The translations under genes and the position numbers were made by a program. A stretch of 64,000 nt of DNA from Adiantum capillus-veneris (taxonomy: Eukaryota > Streptophyta > Polypodiopsida > Polypodiales > Pteridaceae): contig CM043970.1 of NCBI GenBank assembly GCA_014529385.2, positions 42,853,279 to 42,917,278 of the forward strand, in the 5' to 3' direction. Under the pieces are notes generated by a model. The model was not told where the DNA came from. It did no database searches and saw nothing but the letters and a program-made list of their open reading frames with translations. Each line of letters starts with the position of its first letter. Within the stretch, counting starts at the first letter, position 1. Shown here piece by piece: positions 10,319-22,429 of the stretch.

Positions 10319-11114
10319 TGCACATTCCATGAGACAATCCTCATGGAATCAATGAGAGAAGACTGATGCTGCGACAACAGTCAACCTCGCAATCGTCGAG
10401 GCTGGCTTGAATGGGGAGTAACCTGCATCAGAGCGACCCCAAGTTAGGCGTGACTGTAGTGACTATCCCAACCTACGCTCAAGAAGAGCGTGCAACCCGT
10501 AGGGCTACATCCCTTGTCCAAGAATCCTCATTTACAAATACATAGAAAGGAGTACTCTTAGTCTCTGCAAAGAAGTAAACCACAATGTGTCTATATCCAA
10601 CTGTATCAAGTGGCGTCACAGTGAACTTGGCTAGCGGCCAAAGTGTCTGAATCAAGTCTGTCACACTCAGGTCTCCTATGTGGTGCCAGAACTCTAAAGC
10701 CTAGACATAACCAATCTAGGACTATGTGTAGAGTTCACTCTGTGTGATCTCTGCCATACAACGAGAAGAAGAAGCCAACCGTTGCATCCAAAACCTCAGT
10801 ACCTCTGGCGGCTAGAAAAAGAAAGTGTACTTGAAAACAAGCTGCCTTGAGGTTGGAAGATGGGTCGCCGAGGAAAAGGGTAAAATTGTAGTGAAAAAAA
10901 TCCCACTTCCGCAAATGTCGAAACTGGTCATCCCACGAGGGACTGACGCAAAAGGAGAGACCCCTACCAAAAGTGACGTCCTTAGTAAGGGTTCTCCCTC
11001 CTGAGCCGTTTGGCTCGTAGCGAAAGCACTACCAAGAGAGCGTCGAGTTGCGGATGAGTACCCAATCCCTGTGTCGAGGAAGGAGTGTGAGAAGGTTCAG
11101 GAGACGATGCTGAA

Positions 11115-11480
11115 CTTGCATACTTACCCGGAACACGAACGGGGGAACAGGAACGGGGAGGGGGGGGGGGCCCGGAACGGTCGACTAAAGTAAGGCTTGA
11201 GTTACCTCCTTTCAGCTTAGTCCCAAATCGACTCCTAAACAACCCCAAAACTGCCCCCAAAATCTGGACCCAAACGTGTCCTCAAACTGCCCCAAATGTG
11301 TCCCCCAAACAGCCCCAAATCTGCCCCCAAATGCCTACTTTTACCCGTTCCGCTGTTCCGCCCCATGTTCCGCCCGTTTCTGAACGGCGTTCCGTTCCCG
11401 TCTCCGTTTTGGGAACAAGACTCGTCCGGAATGCCATTTTGGAACGTTTGGGATGCGTTTTGCCCGTTCCCTGTTACACT
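11115..11480. mobile_element. 366-bp insert with 8-bp flanking repeats (hAT-like MITE candidate)
   Basis: This segment interrupts the Pro-rich part of LINE ORF1 and has no counterpart in the LINE copy at 44.4-44.6 kb. It is flanked by perfect 8-bp direct repeats ATGCTGAA (11107-11114 and 11481-11488), the duplication size of hAT transposons. Its ends share loosely inverted GGGAACG-type words. It has no coding capacity. Confidence 0.5.
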
Positions 11481-12665
11481 ATGCTGAAGGATCAGTGGAG
11501 GGGAAATGGGGGGGGGGGGAGGTGGAGGCGTAGGTGGAGCACAGGAGACGGAAGGTGGGGGGGAGGAGGGGTTGGTGGTGGTGAAGCTGAGGTGGAAGGA
11601 GGCTCCTTATAGAAGGTCAAAACGGTTCCTGTAGGAACCAACTGTTGATGGACAACCGGAGGTTGGCCACCAGGGGGGCCGTGCGATGAGCTCAACCTGT
11701 CGACGGCGGCTATTTGCCTGCTGCCAGCCATCACCTGGCTGGTCCTGGGCTCTGAAGAGGTGCGAGCTTGTTTGCCCTGGGTACCTGCCTGATGTGCCTC
11801 CACAGCCTTGGGAGGCTGAGCATGCGATCCGGGTCGAGATCTTTTGCGAGGACAGACCTTTGCTAGATGACCCATCTGTGTAAATGAAGCACCGGCTCGA
11901 AGAGTCTCGAATACTCCACCCTCTGGCGGAGCCAGCCGCCACTCACCCTAGGTAGGAGGCTACCTTCGAGAGAGAGTGGGAGTCCCGAACTAGAACGTGT
12001 ACTGTGGGTATACCTGCATCCTTGGCAACAATTGAAGCTGCCGTGCCCGGAGACTCCAAGACTGTCCTTATCTCAGAACTGATCCTAGAAAGAAACGGGA
12101 GGTACTCTCTCCTTAGGCCGGGGAAGCAAACCGAAATGGGCAGATCTGCTTCCTCGGCAAGAACATCTGAAGCTGGGTTGAAGCCATGGCGCCACTGCCG
12201 GAAATGAGCCCTGACCGCTTAGATGGCCAGCGGGCTCATGGAAATGACCTTGGCAGCCATCTCAGGAGTCTCAAACTCAATCTAGTAGTACCCTCGCTCA
12301 AGAAGCTGTATGTCGATGATCTTTCCCACCTCTGCTAGGAGACGGGCTTGTAGGAGGTCGCGCACCTCGCCTCTGCTAGGACGACTGCCAATGATCTTAC
12401 AGATAACAGAGGTGGCCTGAAGGCGCTCCATCTTTGCTGCAATGCTCGCTTGCTCCGCTGGCGACAAAGCAAGTCAGATGGTGGGCTCGGCGGAGTCGAT
12501 GGAGGGGATTTCATCAGAGTCCCTCCGAGGCGGAGCACGAGCTTCATTCTGTCTGCTACTACAAATGTAGGCAAAAAGAGGTCGTTCTCATGCTGGAGTG
12601 AATTGCGCCTAACGAGTCCGAGAAGCTGTTGGCGAAACCCGTCGAGGAGAAAGGAAGCGCGAGAT

Positions 12666-12667
<2 letters not shown>

Positions 12668-12703
<36 letters not shown>
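12668..12703. repeat. poly-G run of 36
   Basis: An uninterrupted run of G on the plus strand, equivalent to the poly-C run 43064-43097 in the 5' UTR of the other LINE copy. It generates long artefactual poly-Gly and poly-Pro open frames. Confidence 0.95.
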
Positions 12704-12922
12704 CTGCTGTGAGCGACGGCAATAGGAGCAAGTGGAGTGCGGCAGCAGCAACAGGGAGAGTTCCTAAAAAAAAAATCATAATAGATCTTATGTGCATGAA
12801 AATTCATTCTTATTCATTTACATCAATGGCTAGCAGTTTAGCCAAAGTTGTTGCCATAATCGTCCCAGATTTTTGGTATGCAAACTCTCATGCTTGGGTC
12901 TTTGAGTTTATAATTGTTGCAG

Positions 12923-13045
12923 GTGAAAATGGCAGCTGTCAGTATTGTGCATGGCTTAACAGGTAGTGAAGATGGCATAAGAAGCCTTGCAGGAAAGGGA
13001 GGGTCACTTTGTAGGGCCCTTCTGTTGCTTCTTTGTTCTGAACAG
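12923..13045 (+). CDS. HGH1: HGH1 homologue, first visible exon
   Basis: This exon follows TTGTTGCAG and ends at AACAG before GTCAGT. Its 41 codons (start VKMAAVSIVHGLTGSEDG) match the N-terminal armadillo-like helices of HGH1 (FAM203/BRP16), where a GLTGSEDG-type loop is conserved. HGH1 is a cytosolic ARM-repeat protein; in yeast and human cells it helps fold translation elongation factor 2 together with the TRiC/CCT chaperonin. The plant family normally has about 20 residues before this point, so a first exon upstream is expected. I could not find it between 12760 and 12922; it may lie beyond the LINE and gypsy insertions or outside the window. Phase is 0 at both ends. Confidence 0.85.
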
Positions 13046-13123
13046 GTCAGTTCATTGCAGATTTCAAGTAAATCATGGTTATGTTGGTTGAGTTGTGACT
13101 TATAACACTTTCGCTGTTTGAAG

Positions 13124-13321
13124 AATGTACGTCAACTTGCAGTAGAAGCTCTTGTAAATCTCTCCCAAGATACGGAACTAGGGGAGGCAATCATACAAGG
13201 GGGTGGAATTGAGCAAACAATGGAGCTACTGGGGGGCCCAACTCAAGATTTGAATAGTCTCTTGCTTTTATTGATTGTCAATCTCACACATTCAGATCTT
13301 GGTGTCAAGTGCTTGCTTCAG
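13124..13321 (+). CDS. HGH1: HGH1 homologue, exon 2 of those visible
   Basis: Sixty-six codons between TTTGAAG and CAG/GTCAGC. The translation (NVRQLAVEALVNLSQD, then LLLLIVNLTHSDLGVKCLLQ) is the next pair of ARM-like repeats; the EALVNLSQ and VNLT words are hallmarks of the family. The intron before it is only 78 bp, in contrast to the 13.6-kb intron later in the gene. Phase is 0 at both ends, so it joins the neighbours without a shift. Confidence 0.88.
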
Positions 13322-13411
13322 GTCAGCGAAAGAGGGCTGTTTAATGCTTACATCTCGTGCTGTGATCTTAACTTTGCAAATCTTGCAATATGTCGTCTAT
13401 GCAAGGACTAG

Positions 13412-13478
13412 GAAGCTGACAAACTGGAAGGCTTATTTGTGCGCAAACTTGTGGGACTTTTCTCAAAGGTTCCTGAAG
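13412..13478 (+). CDS. HGH1: HGH1 homologue, exon 3 of those visible
   Basis: A 67-nt exon between GGACTAG and GTCTGT. It encodes EADKLEGLFVRKLVGLFSKV and ends with one base of a Gly codon. The LxxLFVxKLV pattern matches the helix that follows the second repeat in HGH1. The single leftover base plus the first two of the next exon make GGA, so the frame is kept. The acceptor has a weak pyrimidine tract; no other nearby AG keeps the frame open. Confidence 0.8.
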
Positions 13479-13769
13479 GTCTGTTTCTTTCTCAATCACA
13501 GCCAAGGAATTGCTATCTCACTATTGTGTGATTACTCACAATCGAAGTAAATGCAGGAACTTTTTGTTGTAGATAAAGCATATCCATTACCATGACATAC
13601 TGCATGATAAAGAAAAATTAATACAACTGTTTCGATCTGTTTGTATCGGCTGTACTGTGTGCTTTGGGTATCTTTTTTTTTTAATGTCTCTTGACATTTT
13701 GTGAATGCAAAAGTGTGTTTGCAGGCTTTTGTGTTCCTAGCTTCATTTTGTCATTGTTTATTGATGCAG

Positions 13770-13921
13770 GATCGAAGGACCATTATGAGCATGTTGCATC
13801 TGTTCTAGTCAATGTGACACGGCTTGAATCTGGGAGAAGACTCATGCTTGATTCAAAGAAAGGGCTTATGAAACAGATTTTACCTCACTCCGATTCAACA
13901 AGCCTAGTACGGCGAAAAGGG
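13770..13921 (+). CDS. HGH1: HGH1 homologue, exon 4 of those visible
   Basis: This exon follows GATGCAG and ends with GGG before a consensus donor GTAAGT at 13922. The translation (HYEHVASVLVNVTRLESGRR, then a KKGLMKQILP segment and a LVRRKG end) is the most conserved central block of HGH1, the DUF383-type region. The following intron is 13,582 bp and is filled with retroelements. The exon ends in phase 0. Confidence 0.88.
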
Positions 13922-14252
13922 GTAAGTAGCATTAGAGCATCTCTAAGAGTCATACAATTGTTTGCTTGTGTGTTTTGAGGAAAAGAAAGAAGAAAGTAGT
14001 GTTAATTTAGACAAGAGCCAAACATGACTTACAAGACTGAAGTGCCACACCATTTTAACTACTTTCCTCTTGGTGTGTGCCAGTAACACAAACTAAATTT
14101 GAACAAAAATGAAAAATTGTCTTTAAGGATTAATTGTAGGGGGTTTCAGCCTCTGTCCATCTAAGATGTCCAAAAATCCTCAATAAGGGCTTTACCATAA
14201 CGATCAACAGCCAATTTCTCTTGTTTTGTTGCTCATAAATGGTGGCCAATTC

Positions 14253-17200
14253 TTTTTTGTGGCAAGAAAAGGATCCTTCCATTAGTTAAGAAACTGCCCA
14301 ATGGGCTACAATTTTCCTGTGCTAGAGAGGGCTACATAAACATGTGGGGAGACTCTCCCAATGAAAAGACAAGATATGTACAATGATGGCTAAATCAGGA
14401 GAAGGGAAGAGGAAACAACCACACTGGTGGGTGGTAGGCGTGCCATGAGCCATGTTGAAGAAGGGCCCTGGGCGCCAAAGTCGCAAGAAGGCCTCGCGGC
14501 GCTCCTGCATGCGGTCGGAGCTGCCCTGGAGTCTCTCAAACTGGCCCCTAAGTGTGTGGCACTCCAGCCAACTGTCACGGAGGTCTCCGCCGGTGGGACG
14601 GATCGAGCCTCGAAGATGCAGAAGTAGCGAGCTCACGAGATTAACCTTAGTGTCAGGCTGCAGATGAGCTCCCGCTCCCAACACCACTCCACTCTCTATC
14701 TCTGCTCCACTCCGGAGGGTTTTAACTCTATGGCTGGCTGGAGTGTAGGCCGGCCCTCCTGTATCACAATCATCTTGCTGACTGAAGCCATCTCCAAATG
14801 AAGTCTTGGGTCGGTGAGTGTGGATCAAGTCGTAGCAGCCCAAGTGTACTGGCTGGCTGTAGAGAGTGTAGGCATTAACCGAAGAATCCGAAGCTAAACC
14901 TGCTCATGCCATGGCCGTCCCACAGACAGTGACGCCGAGTCTCAAGTGGGTGGGCAAAGGCGGCACATACTGCCAAGAGGTCGCTGTGCACCAACGAATT
15001 TCTCATTGCAGTAGCTCAATGTGCAACTAGTTATTGGAACATGGTGACTGGCCATGGCTGTCTGATGTCCCACAAGCGCTCCTGCTCCCAAAATCTTGCC
15101 AAGAACTCAGAGATGAGACTCTCTTGCTGCTAGTGAATCATTGCAGCATGACGAGCCTCTCTCTGTGCTGTCAGTATGTGGTGACCCAGCCGAGCTGTGT
15201 ACTAGAAGAAAGAGGTCCTCGGATGATCAGTTGGAGTAAAGTGATCCCGCCAAAACCACTCCTCCTAGTCGCACTGCACTCGCATCAAAGGGTGGATTTT
15301 TCTCAGCCCAAAGCCACCAGTGTAGTTTACAGTACCTTCTGAGGAGATTCAAGGCATTCAGCTGCGAGGCATGAGGGGGGTGCAAAGCATTGTCAGAATA
15401 TTGTAGAGGCTATACATGCATTGAGGAGCGTTTGAGGCAGCCACTTGTTTGGAACCCTATGGTCACCACACAACGAGGCCACATGGTTGGTAGTAGACCT
15501 CATGTCTCTTTGTGTCCCATGGCAGAGGGTCCAACCCAATCTTTTGGGGACTGGCTGCAATTTACGGTAGATTCTGAGGAGATTCAAGGCATTCAGTTAC
15601 AAGACATGAGGGGAGTGTAGAACATGTGTCAGGATATTGTAGAGGTTATACCTACAGAGTGACACCATCCTATGGAGCCAGCAGCTCCCTACTAAATGGG
15701 GGCTTTCACGCAACCAGAGGTCCTCGTTTCGCTTGCTCAGACACAGGTTCTTGCATGTTCTTCGAGGTTTAGAGGGACGGCTGCCTCCACATAGTCACTA
15801 CCAAGGCACTAAAGGTGGCTGAGTGCTGTTTTCGACGGATCACAGTTGTGGGCATCAGTGGGAGAACTTGTGTCATATACCCAGACCCGTTAGATCTTGA
15901 GTCAAGAATTCCTTGGGATGACCTTTGCCATGAGACCCCAAGAGAAACTACAGAGTGATGACCTGCCAAGAGACCTTGGCCCGAACCGACTGTGTGTCTC
16001 GTCCTGACCACAAGAAGTTCCGATCAGCCTCTCCAGCAGCCTGGTGCAAGAGCTCGAGAGAATCCAGCAAGATGTGATGTACCACATGTTAGCCAGTAAC
16101 ACCTGGTTGGCCACCACAACCCTGTCAGCAAGAGAAAGCCATGCTGAGATCCAGTGGAGCAGTTCCTCCTGATGGAAAGGAGGAGCAATCTGCTGCTTTG
16201 GTGACAGATCCAAACCAACCTGACAGCCCAAGTAGCATTCTGGTGTCCTGGGAGGGATCCACCTAAAGCCCTCTCCAGGTGACCAATCAGGCATGGGAGC
16301 ACTACCAACCCAGAAAGCCATTGTCTTCCGTCAGTTGATCAATGCTCCCTACGCACAACAAAACATCTCAAGAGACTTCTCACACCTGTGCAAATTAGCC
16401 TCCCGGACCTCCAAAAACATACCTGAGTCATTAGCAAACTTAACGTCCAAAAGCTCCTCTCCCTGAATAGGCAGCAAACAAACCTCTTGTGAGGTCAAAA
16501 ACTTGTTCAATGCCTTATTGTAGACGAGGAACTGGAAGAGGGCAGCCCTGTTGAACCGATCATGTGAGCATGAAGCGTTCCCCTCTTCCCCGTGCCAACA
16601 ACACCTGAATGTGCGCACACTTGTAGATTGCTGACACTCCCCTAATCCATCCATGTGAAAACCCCATCCAGCGCATAGTGCCCTCAAGGAAGTCCCAGTC
16701 ACCTTCTCACTCATGCTGTCTGGCATCTCCCTAGTGTGCAGAATGTGCTAGTAAGCCCTACAAAGGTCTTGACCGAGCACCTCCCAATACTCCAAGAAGC
16801 TGGGAGTCCTCCCATGGGAAGTGCGCTGAGGGCCTCTTGTACCTCTTCTGGCTGGAGAGGGCTCTCAAGCCTCTTGTGCATCTCCTCAGTGACTAAACAA
16901 GGCATCTGTGCCCCACACCTGCTCTCTACCCGTATCTTGATGTTCTGAGTGTTGCTCGGCTAAAAGCAACTCACGATAAAAGTCAGTAGCAACTGTGCGC
17001 ATATCCTTTGGCTCTATAGCAACAGACCCATCGGGCCTCCTCAACTGGCCAACACTCGTGTGCGCATGGCGAGGACCCACAATCTCAGAGAACTCACCAG
17101 TAACTTTGTCACCCACCTGAGTCCACTAAGATGCCTGGCGTTGAAAGGCAAACTCGTGGCACCGCTTCTCGATGGTGATCAGCTCCTGCCGAGCCTGCTG

Positions 17201-19035
17201 CATCTGCTCCTCCATCCAAGGGCTACCTGGGTGATGCTCCTGCATTTGTTGTAAGGAGGCAATACCCCGTCGGAGTCAATCTCCTCCTCCCTGGTCGCAG
17301 CCAAGCGAGGTGCAGATTCCTGGAGGAAGAAACAACTAAGCTCCACAAGGCGAGGCTCTAGCAGCAGGGTTCCCTTGTGTGTCCAAAATCTCTACCCAGA
17401 GTGCCATAACTTGCTCTCTGAGCTCTGTATACAGCAAAATCCTCTATGGGATGCGTGGCATGACACTACCCCTCCTCTATCTATCTGACATAGTAAGAAT
17501 CACTTGCGAATGATCGGAAAAAGTAGTACATGCCAAAATGCAAACTAATCCTCTCATGTCATCAATGTGGTCACTAGCGTAAAAACGATCTATCCTAGAT
17601 AGATTCACGCCCCCTACTATGCGGTCAGACCAAGAGAAAGAGAGGCTATATGAGGGCCGTACAAAGCCTGCATACTGCCATACATTTGGTATCCTCATAA
17701 TCATACATAGGCGGTCCCAAGCAGCCAACTCAACTTGTGAACTGTAGCATGGCTGCTCTCCATCCTATCCGAGGGGTCCTCTAGCATATTGAAGTCCCCC
17801 CAAATGCACCACTGCTTTGCGTGACTCCACAATATGTGACCAAAATCCAGCCTGTGCACTTGATTGGGTGCATAAATGTTTAGGAAGCCCACAAGGCTAC
17901 CTTGAACCTGCATGGTGACCCACTAGGCCCTACCTGGCACAATAATACCTATGGCTTGCTGCCATGAGACTGCAATAGTCATACAGACGCCTCCCTGAAT
18001 GCCGCTAGGCCCAAAAGCAACTGATCAAAATGTCTCATATCTACCTCGTATTCCGCTGGATGCGGCTCTCACATAGATGATGCCCCTGTAGCATGAGAAT
18101 GTCAATAGGTCCACCCACAAGGCATCTTTGGAGCTCCTCTCTCAACTGACCCCGATGGCGCAAATTGTGGTCTTGCAAGTCCTTGGATATTTCATGAGAC
18201 AATCCTCATCAGGTCAGTGAGAGAAAACCCATGCTGCCGCAGCATATAGGCGAGCAATCTTCAAGGCCAGTTTGGATGGGGAGTAATCCGCATCTAATCG
18301 ACCCCGAGACAAACAAGACTACATCACATGCCCCGCAGTCCTCTGAAGCACATCCTCTGCCCAAGAGTCCTCATGAATGTACACATAGCAAGGGAGAACT
18401 GCCCATTTGCAAAAAAGTGAATGATAATGTGTCTATAACCTATGGCATCTGGCAATGTCACTGTGAACTTGGCCAGTGGACATAAGGTCTACACCAAATT
18501 TGTGATCCCAAGGTCCTCCATGTAATGAGAAAACTCAAAGCCTGCCAACCAAGTGTCGAATCCAAGGTCCAATCATGCTGGTCGCGACCACAAAGTAGAA
18601 AAGAGTATCCCGCTACAGAGTCTAGGGCATTTGTACGGCGTGCCACAAGAAACAGTACATGAACCCAAAAGCAAGCCGCCTTTAAGTCAGCATGAGGGAC
18701 AGGTCTCAACCAAGAGGGGAGGTCGAAGGAAGGGCTGCCTCTCCCGAACCAGCCTCCTCGCAATAAAAGTGTTGCCCAAGGAGCGGTGTGCAACAGGAAT
18801 GTGCTTGTATCCAGTAGTTGGAGGAAGAAAAGGGGGGGGGGGGGGGGGGGGCTTGAGACTGGTGGTGGTTTTGGTTGGGGGGGGGGGGGGAAGGTGTGGG
18901 GCCGATCCTCCTGCACAGAAGAGGAGGGGGAGAGGTTTAAGACAGTCTACTGCTGCAGAGGTCCGAAGCGGTTTCTTGTAGGAACCCTGCCTGGCCCTAT
19001 CGATGGCAGCCACGGACTTGGTGCAAATCATGGCT
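14253..19035 (-). pseudogene. L1-like LINE, 5'-truncated and internally rearranged
   Basis: A minus-strand copy of the same family as 42840-58480. Recognisable parts from right to left: the Pro-rich end of ORF1 (about 19031-18690), the ORF1 C-terminal block (about 18580-18370), the ORF1/ORF2 junction (18209-18206), endonuclease (SRIDRFYASDHIDDM, TTFSDHSQVILT, 17728-17477), RT pieces (17116-16349), the post-RT region (16321-15902) and the ORF2 C-terminus (SSDRMQERREAFLRLWRPGP, 14843-14322). It ends with the family's 3' UTR and a short A tail near 14253. The segment 15290-15905 is in the opposite orientation. Many frames are broken; it cannot be active. Confidence 0.85.
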
Positions 19036-21779
19036 ATGGAAAGTACGTCAGCTAGTATCCAGCTAGCGGCCTATGCACGACCGAAGTTCTCAAGGAAATC
19101 ATCAATCTATTTGGCTCGGGAATGTGAAGCCAAAGGCAAATATATGAGTCGCTAGAATACACAAGCAAAGGCAAGGTTGACAAGAACGACAATACTATTA
19201 CTGAGCTAGCTGCCTCAGTACACAAGGTCCGAGATCTGTTGTTATAAATGCGAGAAGATGCTTTGTTGGCTCGAGAATGCAAAGCCAAAGGCAAAAGCAG
19301 GAACTCACAAGAGGACAAGGCAAAGGCAAGCTAAACAGAGATAACGGTGATAAAGAACTAGATTTCTAGTTACGGAGTGGTTGCCGCAACTAACTTCAAC
19401 CAAAGAGAGGCTTGTGAGTGGCAAAGAGGGGCAACATGAAGCTCCCTACAAATAATTTGGACCCCATGTGTTGGAGTTCAGGTTATCGGTGTTTGAACCC
19501 CATGGGTTGGAGTTCAATGCACATGCATCTGGCAAGGAACCAATCAGACGTATCTAAAACACTATGGATGAGTGCACCAATTCATTGTTGTTGGCCAAAT
19601 TATGAACAGGATGTGTGTCAAAGTTCATTGTCTAGGAAAGTTTGGAAGCTGTTTGAAGTGTTAAATTCCAGTTACATGTTTATTCGAGTATTTGCTTTGT
19701 GTCGTAAAGTTCAAGTAAAGATCGGGTGAAAGCTAAAGTCTGCCGCCCTTTAGCGAGTCTACAGGCCACGTTTCAAAAACACTAGGCAATGGGCTTCTTT
19801 TACAGGGAAATTGAGGTGCCAGGGTGGGTGTGCCAAGTCGGAAAAATGTGCACACATGGTAGTCTTCTGGCAATAACTTGCCGTTCGATGACCCATTTAA
19901 CGAACGAACTGGAGTGACACGTTCCTCTAACCTAGACCTACATGCTCGTCATGCCAAATGCCACCGAAGTGTAATAATATATGTCAAAACGCTAGTATAA
20001 TCTATTTATGCAAGAGGGTTCCAAAACTAGAAAACCTAATCTATTGGTCTCTTGTGGACATGCAAGTCTTGCGAACAAGCTTACAAAATTGCTGGTACTA
20101 ATTCTCCTAGGATTCTAGACACTCCTATCTAGGCATAGGTGAAAACTTGGCTTTAAAAGTTGATGAAGCATGTCCACGTGGCACACAGAGCCATGTGCAC
20201 AGGACATCCCCTAATGTTTAAGAGAAGGTACTGGTGTTGAACTCCATGCAGGCCATAAGATGTTCTTGAATGAAAGGCCTTCTAGATGATGTCCTCCATG
20301 GCTACTTTTGAGAGAGGCTCCCTTGGGTGATGTGGAAATGTCCCAAAAGAGAGGGATAGTGATGAAACATCCACTCGCAAACACTGGACTGCCTCTTGGA
20401 TCAACAATTCCTTTGTTGGTTACCGGCCAGCCTTTGTTACCCCAACTCGGATGGTTTGAACCAAACTGCAATCGGATGGATGCTCGTAGAGCGAATGGCT
20501 AGATACGCAAACGTTGATGCCCACGAAGGTTACCAGCCAGCCTATGCTGCCCCTACGTGGGAAGATTGGTGAGAGCAGCGCCGAATGGGAGATGAAGCTG
20601 GATATGTCCTTTGGAATGCCCATGAATCATGGCAAGTCCTATATGATGTCTCATCAAACTGCCAAATAATTCCTCAAAGAAAGAGGCTCCTCTTGGGGTT
20701 TCAACTAGATTGTTGTATGATGGAAGCTCTAGATGAATCCTCATCTTTGCGACGGATGTGGCTGTGAATGTAAGCTCATGATTCCTGTGAACTCTTGGTG
20801 GTTGCCTCGGATTGGAACCCTTTGGCTCCGGGTCGTGGATTACTAAGAAAATGTAGATGGTGTGGACCCGATGTACTGCCGAAGAGAGATGAAGCAAGGA
20901 GGATTCTTCATGAGAGAGGGGTAAAGAATCAATCTCAGTGTGTTGGGGTTTATAGACCATTGGACAGTACACCTCCCTTACTCAAAACACCACCCAAACT
21001 ACTATCAATCTTTGCAAGATGCGGCTAAAATTCTGGCTAAAGTCCCAAAATCTGGTTGTAATTGCTAGACCTTTGTCGAAACTAGCTAGATCCATCCCTT
21101 GCTCCCATCTGTAGAGTTAACAATATGCTATGTTGAAGCTAAGGGGACTCTGTACCAATGCTAGGCTAGTCTCATTCGATGCCGCAAATTAAATCATCTT
21201 TGATGGGGAGAGAAACTAAAACGAGATGAAATGTTTATTTACGTCCGCGAAAGACCTAAAGACCTATGGGACCATAAAATCACATCGTGATCATACAACT
21301 GTCCAATATAGAAAGTACAAAAGATTAAGGTAACAAATGCTAAAATGTAATCAAATAACTGAACCACTAGAGCCATCCGGTATTGTATCTCCCAAATCCT
21401 GATCTCATCCTTCGGCTCCTCTTGAAGTATCACCACATAAACTCCCTCATGGGCGTCTACATCATGGCATCAATCTCCTCTATAAAGAACATGGTAAAGG
21501 CTGCCAATACTGACCTGGATGCTGCGATGGCAAGTATATCGGTGATGGGATCTACCAGCAGGCAAGTGCATCTCCTAATCTCTGTCCAGTAGACTCTTAT
21601 AAGCTGACAGGTGGCATGTCCGAGGGTACTGCTAAGAACTGTTGTTGCTTTAGAAGAAATCTGTCACCGACCTCTTTATGGATCCTCTGCTAGAGCGTGC
21701 CCTACTATGCACGAAAAGGACATTTAGCAGATAGGTGTTGAGGAGAGGGTTACACATGTATCTACCTTGAAATAAAGCA
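19036..21779. other. unassigned intron sequence
   Basis: No protein family was recognised on either strand over 2.7 kb. Two small internal duplications are visible: TTGGCTCGGGAATGTGAAGC-like words near 19109 and 19267, and ACCCCATG-GTTGGAGTTCA words near 19462 and 19497. A GGTTACC-GCCAGCCT word also repeats near 20418 and 20528. It may be old non-coding retroelement sequence. Confidence 0.4.
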
Positions 21780-21936
21780 GAACATACACTGGCAACAAAT
21801 TGCGTGAGCATGCTGATGTGGCAGCGGAAAACACGAACCAGGCATCTAGGCGCTTGCTTTTGGACCAGTAGCTTTTAGACTAAGTGCTTTCATGTGAGAT
21901 GCTTTGGTAGGCTTAGGGCCTTTAAATATGTATGTT

Positions 21937-21940
<4 letters not shown>
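21780..21940 (+). repeat. LTR fragment (family shared with 26.7-27.2 kb)
   Basis: It shares TTGCGTGAGCATGCTGATGT, CTTGCTTTTGGACCA-TAGCTTTTAGACT and the TTTAAATATGTATGTTGG stretch with 26895-27035. It ends in a long CT microsatellite where the other copy continues into the R/U5-like region. Confidence 0.7.

Positions 21941-21980
<40 letters not shown>
21941..21980. repeat. (TC)n microsatellite
   Basis: About 20 TC units, located between the LTR fragment and the second LINE. Confidence 0.95.
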
Positions 21981-21985
<5 letters not shown>

Positions 21986-22429
21986 AGCTCGCCGCCTCAC
22001 GCCAGAGGTACACTGATCGACCGGGCGACCGAGCTGGGGAGATCCAGACGCCCGCGACTACGGAGGACTACACAGCACCGACGGAGGCTGCATCAGAGGA
22101 TTCGGATCACTTTGGCCCGACATACACGACGCCCGGTCAGACTACTGACCATGGAGGAGATTGATGAGATCCGCCAGCGACCGATGCTGGATCTCTTGTG
22201 ATTTTAGCTATCCCAGCTAGCTGATTAGTTCACACCTTGGAGTTTAGGATTCCATAGTAGTCATTTAGTCATTCTCATTTCATTTTGTTACTTTTATTAC
22301 TTGGACTTTGTATCAGATCCACCACATTGTAACTTTTAGGTCTCATAGGTCACTTTGGCCTTTTGAAGACGTTAATATAACATTTCATTTCATTTCTCTC
22401 TCTATGAGACACTATACGAGGAGATACAC

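Larger units (their letters stand above)
10319..12760 (-). pseudogene. L1-like LINE, 5' half (5' UTR, ORF1, first codons of ORF2)
   Basis: Minus-strand homologue of 42840-45340. Recognisable blocks from right to left are: the 5' homopolymer tract (12668-12703), ORF1 start region (SPAEQASIAAKMERL, SRPSRGEVRDLLQARLL at 12467-12282), the zinc-knuckle end (MGHLAKVCPRKR, 11875), a Pro-rich stretch, and the C-terminal ORF1 block (TDLIQTLWPLAKF, HIVVYFF, NEDSWTRDVALR at 10664-10479). The ORF2 start ATGAGGATTGTCTCATGGAA lies at about 10344-10325. The rest of ORF2 is missing, cut by the gypsy LTR. Stops and shifts make it inactive. Confidence 0.85.

Noticed and set aside
12559-12807. Open frames with poly-Pro or poly-Gly on both strands
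   Set aside because: They are produced by the 36-base G run and by LINE ORF1 shadow frames.
20420-20972. 139-codon minus frame in the HGH1 intron
   Set aside because: No motif, no codon pattern and no supporting neighbour; judged a chance frame in old non-coding sequence.
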